Shown: one piece after another, positions 5,174-6,806 of the stretch
Layout: each line of letters opens with the position of its first letter
Numbering within the stretch: the stretch's first letter is position 1
Assembly (NCBI GenBank): GCA_002254805.1
Contig: NJDW01000013.1
Coordinates: forward strand, 1 to 6,806
Direction: 5' to 3'
Length of the DNA stretch: 6,806 nucleotides
Source of the DNA: Candidatus Pacearchaeota archaeon ex4484_31
Lineage (GTDB): Archaea; Nanobdellota; Nanobdellia; Pacearchaeales; UBA284
Position numbers and translations under genes: made by a program
Notes under the pieces: model-generated
Databases searched by the model: none
Seen by the model: the letters and a program-made list of their open reading frames with translations, nothing else
Told to the model about the DNA's origin: nothing

Positions 5174-5800
5174 ATGGTAAGGACAAAGAAAGAACTTGCA
5201 ATAAGGCTTTCTAAGGTATTAAAGCTAGGAAAGCCTCTGAAAAAGTTTGAACAATATGAAACACCAAGCGAGATAGCGGCTGAAATGGCCTGGATTGCTT
5301 ACCAAGAAGGAAACGTAAAGGATAAAGAAGTTTGTGACCTTGGTTGTGGAACAGGAATCCTTTCTATAGCATGTGGTTTACTTAAAGCAAGAAAGGTTTT
5401 TGGCTTTGACATAGATGAAGAAGCCTTGAAATTGGCTAGAAAAAATGCAGAAATTTTTAGGCTAAAGAACTGTAAGTTTATCAAAAAAAGCTTTGAAGAT
5501 GTTAACAGAAGGTTTGATTGTACAATCATGAATCCGCCCTTTGGAAGATATCCAAAACATAAAGATAGAGAGTTCCTTCAAAAGGCATTTCAAATTTCAG
5601 ACATAGTTTATTCTTTGCATCCATCTCACTCAAGAAAGGCTATAGAAAAATTTGCTTTAAGAAACAAATTTGAAACAAAACTGTTAAAGGAATTCAATTT
5701 TCCGATCAAAAAAACATTCATTTGGCATAAAAAAAGAATTCTCTATTTCAAAGCGAGCTTACTTAAGTTTCAAAAGTTTCAGAAGCTTGATGAAAGCTAG
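5174..5800 (+). CDS. METTL5-like rRNA N6-adenine methyltransferase
   Basis: A 208-residue class I SAM-dependent methyltransferase. KFEQYETPSEIAAEM (residues 24-38) matches the LEQYPT region of METTL5. The SAM loop DLGCGTGILSIA lies at 55-66 and the acidic strand-2 end GFDIDEEAL at 77-85. The catalytic NPPFG is at 120-124, preceded by CTIM. VYSLHPSHSR (145-154) and the C-terminal FIWHKKRILYFKASLLKF (182-199) also follow METTL5 closely. Human METTL5 methylates a helix-44 adenine of 18S rRNA near the decoding site; the archaeal protein probably acts on the equivalent 16S position. NPPF also occurs in DNA and other RNA/protein methylases, but the C-terminal blocks favour METTL5. The protein ends in KFQKFQKLDES, coded by a triplicated 9-bp unit inside the antisense overlap with DUF72; this tail looks like a recent addition. 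It has its own promoter region, shared with the tRNA thiolase gene. No frameshift; all active-site motifs are intact. Confidence 0.9.
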   Translation: MVRTKKELAIRLSKVLKLGKPLKKFEQYETPSEIAAEMAWIAYQEGNVKDKEVCDLGCGTGILSIACGLLKARKVFGFDIDEEALKLARKNAEIFRLKNCKFIKKSFEDVNRRFDCTIMNPPFGRYPKHKDREFLQKAFQISDIVYSLHPSHSRKAIEKFALRNKFETKLLKEFNFPIKKTFIWHKKRILYFKASLLKFQKFQKLDES

Positions 5801-6493
5801 AGCATCTTCATACATGTAAATGTTGTTGAAAAGAACATACATGTTCTTTTTTTCTTCCTTTTCTTTAACTTTTGAAGCAAGCAACTTCAGTTCAGAATCA
5901 GAAAACTTATAGTTGTACATTCCACTACCAAGTCCATGTAGTCTATAGTAAATAACATCTTTAAAATAGAAAATCTCTTGTCTGAACGGATCAACGCATT
6001 GGTTTACCTTAATTTCTCTGAAGAGTTTTTTAACAATTTCTTTACTCCAGTCTTTTTTCCATCTCACTTCCCAAACAATCTTAAACTTTTCTCTATCGAT
6101 GCTAGAAAAAAATTTTCTTACCTTTTCTATATTCTTTTTAGTTGGTTTGAATGAAGCCGGAGTTTGCATAAGCAAGATACTTGCTCTCAAGGCTTTAGCT
6201 ATTTTTTTCATCTCATCAAATGTTTCTATGGCTTTAGAAGAAAAAGCACTTTCATGAGTTATCGCTTTGTTACATTTCAGCGTAAATTCAAAGTTTTTGT
6301 TTATTTCATCTACTTCTTCTCGCCATCTTTTAACGGTTTCTAACTTCGGAATCTTGTAGAAAGTAGAGTTAACCTCAACAAGGTCAAAGAGCTTAGCATA
6401 AGCCTGAAGCTTTGACCTAAATCTTTTTTTCCAATTTTCAAAATACCTTTCTGCATTTAGGTAGTTCCAGCCACAGCAACCAACCTTTACCAT
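5759..6493 (-). CDS. DUF72 (YecE-like) TIM-barrel protein
   Basis: A 244-residue protein at the short end of the DUF72 family range. Family marks in order: KVGCCGWNY at 3-11, QAYAKLFDLVEVNSTFYKIP (30-49, including Glu40, Asn42, Phe45, Tyr46), FEFTLKCNKAITH (68-80), LLMQTPASFKPT (107-118), VWEVRW (140-145), the strand YYRLHGLG (182-189) and YVLFNNIYMYEDALAF (219-234). Structures of the family are TIM barrels with these conserved residues lining a pocket; the reaction is not established, so I assign none. The ATG at 6493 places the first strand exactly at the N-terminus as expected. It is divergent from uL11 across 50 bp with a shared AT box. Its last 13 codons are antisense to the end of the METTL5-like gene; the Leu/Lys tail (KLLKLLKLK) comes from the 9-bp tandem repeat there and lies beyond the conserved fold. 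Confidence 0.93.
   Translation of the reverse strand: MVKVGCCGWNYLNAERYFENWKKRFRSKLQAYAKLFDLVEVNSTFYKIPKLETVKRWREEVDEINKNFEFTLKCNKAITHESAFSSKAIETFDEMKKIAKALRASILLMQTPASFKPTKKNIEKVRKFFSSIDREKFKIVWEVRWKKDWSKEIVKKLFREIKVNQCVDPFRQEIFYFKDVIYYRLHGLGSGMYNYKFSDSELKLLASKVKEKEEKKNMYVLFNNIYMYEDALAFIKLLKLLKLK
5765..5791. repeat. Three 9-bp tandem units in the antisense gene overlap
   Basis: Units AAGTTTCAA (5765-5773), AAGTTTCAG (5774-5782) and the diverged AAGCTTGAT (5783-5791). The unit keeps both reading frames: on the plus strand it adds KFQ-KFQ-KLD to the methyltransferase (residues 198-206), and on the minus strand it makes the Leu/Lys tail of DUF72. It looks like slippage that lengthened both proteins at once and made part of their 42-bp overlap. 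Confidence 0.75.
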
Positions 6494-6509
6494 AAATAGT
6501 TAATAGATG

Positions 6510-6522
6510 AAAATTTAAAAAC
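6510..6522. promoter_or_regulatory. Central AT box between DUF72 and uL11 genes
   Basis: AAAATTTAAAAAC, with overlapping palindromes AAATTT (6511-6516) and TTTAAA (6514-6519), lies inside a 50-bp divergent spacer. It is centred about 27 bp before the uL11 ATG (6544) and about 24 bp before the DUF72 ATG (6493). No Shine-Dalgarno is seen before either start. A shared TATA element with leaderless transcripts is the simplest reading. Confidence 0.5.
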
Positions 6523-6543
6523 TTAGTTTTATTCTTGAAAACT

Positions 6544-6806
6544 ATGAAACTTAAACTGCTTGTTGATGCAGGAGCAATGAAGCCGAACCCAGCAATAAGT
6601 CAAAAACTCGGACCGTTAGGCATAAACCTCGGAAGGGTTATAGCAGAAGTAAATAAAGCTACAGAAAAATACAAAGGGATGAAGGTTCCTGTAATACTTG
6701 ACATTGATGTAAAGACAAAAAACTTTACAATTACTCCATTAACTCCACCAACAACAGAGTTGCTGAAAAAGGAGGTAAATGCTGAGAAGGGTTCGCCGAT
6801 GCCAAA
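6544..6806 (+). CDS. rpl11: Large-subunit ribosomal protein uL11 (L11), N-terminal part, cut by the window edge
   Basis: 87 complete codons run to the right edge. MKLKLLVDAGAMKPNPAIS opens the protein, and KLGPLGINLGRVIAEVNKAT (residues 21-40) matches the uL11 N-domain helix. GMKVPVILDIDVKTKNFTIT (about 45-64) and PLTPPTTELLKKE (65-77) give the rest of the N-terminal domain; the rRNA-binding C-terminal domain lies outside the window. uL11 forms the stalk base with 23S rRNA helices 43/44, where GTPase factors dock. The proline helix is unusual: the common PPxGPAxG block is here PAISQKLG, so only one of its three prolines remains at the aligned places. I have the impression that some DPANN archaea share this variant, but cannot confirm it. 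The gene has its own promoter box, shared with DUF72, and in other archaea is often followed by uL1. The start at 6544 fits both the promoter spacing and the first strand. Confidence 0.93.
   Translation, partial: MKLKLLVDAGAMKPNPAISQKLGPLGINLGRVIAEVNKATEKYKGMKVPVILDIDVKTKNFTITPLTPPTTELLKKEVNAEKGSPMP

Noticed and set aside
1..6806. CRISPR array, insertion sequence or integrated element
   Set aside because: No regularly spaced repeats, no transposase or integrase, no terminal inverted repeats, and the tRNA has no duplicated 3' end nearby.

Overview
The window looks like a compact, AT-rich archaeal chromosome segment, most likely from the DPANN radiation (Pacearchaeota/Woesearchaeota-like). The domain is certain: the uL3 and uL4 are of archaeal type, eL33 (L35Ae) is present, tRNA-Val has an archaeal body, and TATA-type promoters sit about 25 bp before start codons with no Shine-Dalgarno motif. 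The DPANN placement is my inference from the variant uL11, the short spacers and the style of the unknown proteins.

Left third (minus strand). A tRNA-Val(UAC) gene is followed 23 bp later by a 235-residue protein of unknown function. After a 78-bp spacer with two tandem TATA boxes comes the start of the ribosomal-protein operon: uL3, then uL4 coupled by an ATGA overlap. The window edge cuts uL4. The apparent longer N-terminus of the unknown protein is translated tRNA sequence and should be trimmed.

Middle (plus strand). Divergent from the tRNA, across a 48-bp spacer, lies a 591-residue nucleotidyltransferase-fold protein. Two bases after it comes eL33. I read the large protein as two tandem nucleotidyltransferase folds (the first degenerate, the second with an intact GS...DxD motif), then a helical HEPN-like region without the RNase motif, a charged linker and a small C-terminal domain. 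It is the least understood and most interesting item in the window.

Right third. A TtuA/NcsA-type tRNA 2-thiolation enzyme (minus) converges on eL33, with stop codons overlapping by 4 bp. Divergent from it across 48 bp is a METTL5-like rRNA m6A methyltransferase (plus). That gene converges with and overlaps a DUF72 protein (minus) by 42 bp, and the overlap contains a 9-bp unit repeated three times. DUF72 is divergent from uL11 across 50 bp; uL11 runs off the right edge.

Most genes with a known role make or modify ribosomes or tRNA: uL3, uL4, uL11, eL33, tRNA-Val, the tRNA thiolase and the rRNA methyltransferase. All three divergent spacers are 48-50 bp long and have one central TTTAAA-like AT box about 22-28 bp from both starts, suggesting shared two-way promoters and leaderless transcripts. 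No mobile element, CRISPR array or non-coding stretch above 100 bp was seen.
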